A model generated the notes under the pieces. The model saw only the letters and a program-made list of their open reading frames with translations. It searched no databases and was not told the origin of the DNA. Positions 63,894 through 64,000 of a stretch of 64,000 nt of DNA are shown piece after piece (the stretch's first letter is position 1; each line of letters begins with the position of its first letter). The stretch covers positions 22,966,207-23,030,206 of the forward strand of contig OY783208.1 of assembly GCA_963678705.1 (NCBI GenBank), given 5' to 3'. The position numbers and the translations under genes are program-made. This DNA is from Panorpa germanica. Lineage: Eukaryota; Arthropoda; Insecta; Mecoptera; Panorpidae.

Positions 63894-64000
63894 AAGGGTG
63901 AAGGGAGTGCACTGAGCTAAAGTTCAGTGCAGTTCAGTGATACCACATATTAAAACATAATATTTTTGTATAGTACTAAACAAATGCAAATAATTGTATA
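63894..64000. mobile_element. Foldback element, cut by window end
   Basis: Left arm and part of the loop of the element described at 45884; identical over the visible stretch. Confidence 0.6.

Larger units (their letters stand above)
59491..64000. repeat. Large duplicated block, copy 2 (continues past window end)
   Basis: Same order as 41553-45993: diverged TTAA element with MITE-A (60024-60609), FB-F fragment (60969-61434), TIR-D, PIF-like element, girdin-like exon 1, MITE-A stub, TTAA element and the start of the foldback. The window ends inside the foldback. Confidence 0.85.

Noticed and set aside
1..64000. tRNA, rRNA and CRISPR arrays
   Set aside because: No cloverleaf with a CCA-accepting stem, no rRNA core sequence and no regularly spaced repeats were recognised. 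The many repeats are dispersed transposons.

Overview
The window is AT-rich animal DNA, almost certainly from an insect. Genes are split by short GT-AG introns, and every intron and spacer is filled with non-autonomous transposons. An irritans-type mariner, an I-like non-LTR fragment, a Helitron-like end, and hAT-, PIF/Harbinger- and TTAA-target elements are all present. The species cannot be named from the sequence.

Positions 1-25,935 are best read as one large plus-strand gene, the Wnt-pathway scaffold APC. A partial exon at the left edge is followed by a proposed 17.15-kb intron and then five exons with 15-residue and 20-residue beta-catenin-binding repeats and SAMP-like Axin-binding motifs. 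Five other genes lie inside that first intron: two tandem, unrecognised three-exon micro-genes (72 and 74 aa), geminin (132 aa, with D-box and KEN box), and on the minus strand a two-exon F-box/LRR gene (402 aa) and a C2H2 zinc-finger gene.

Positions 26-41 kb hold a zinc-finger cluster: a nine-finger gene (plus), a minus-strand terminal exon with three fingers plus a related duplicated exon, and a second nine-finger gene (plus). A decayed hAT element with a perfect 8-bp target duplication sits beside the duplicated exon. A TTAA-target element sits exactly on the stop codon of the last zinc-finger gene.

Positions 44.9-54.5 kb hold an eight-exon gene for a 739-aa Hook-domain coiled-coil protein of girdin/CCDC88 type. 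Its first exon occurs three times in the window. The block from 41.55 kb onward is repeated nearly identically from 59.49 kb to the window end, so a second gene copy may lie beyond the edge. A structurally complete mariner lies at 55.7-57.0 kb.

The commonest feature is an unnamed roughly 590-bp element, here called MITE-A (terminus ATGGGCTTGTGTCCT, probable TA target), with about 30 complete, truncated, nested or palindromic copies. Other repeat families (FB-F, FB-G, TIR-D, the CCCAGT element and several foldbacks) are named here for convenience only. Gene models come from reading frames, splice phases and remembered family motifs; no database search was possible.
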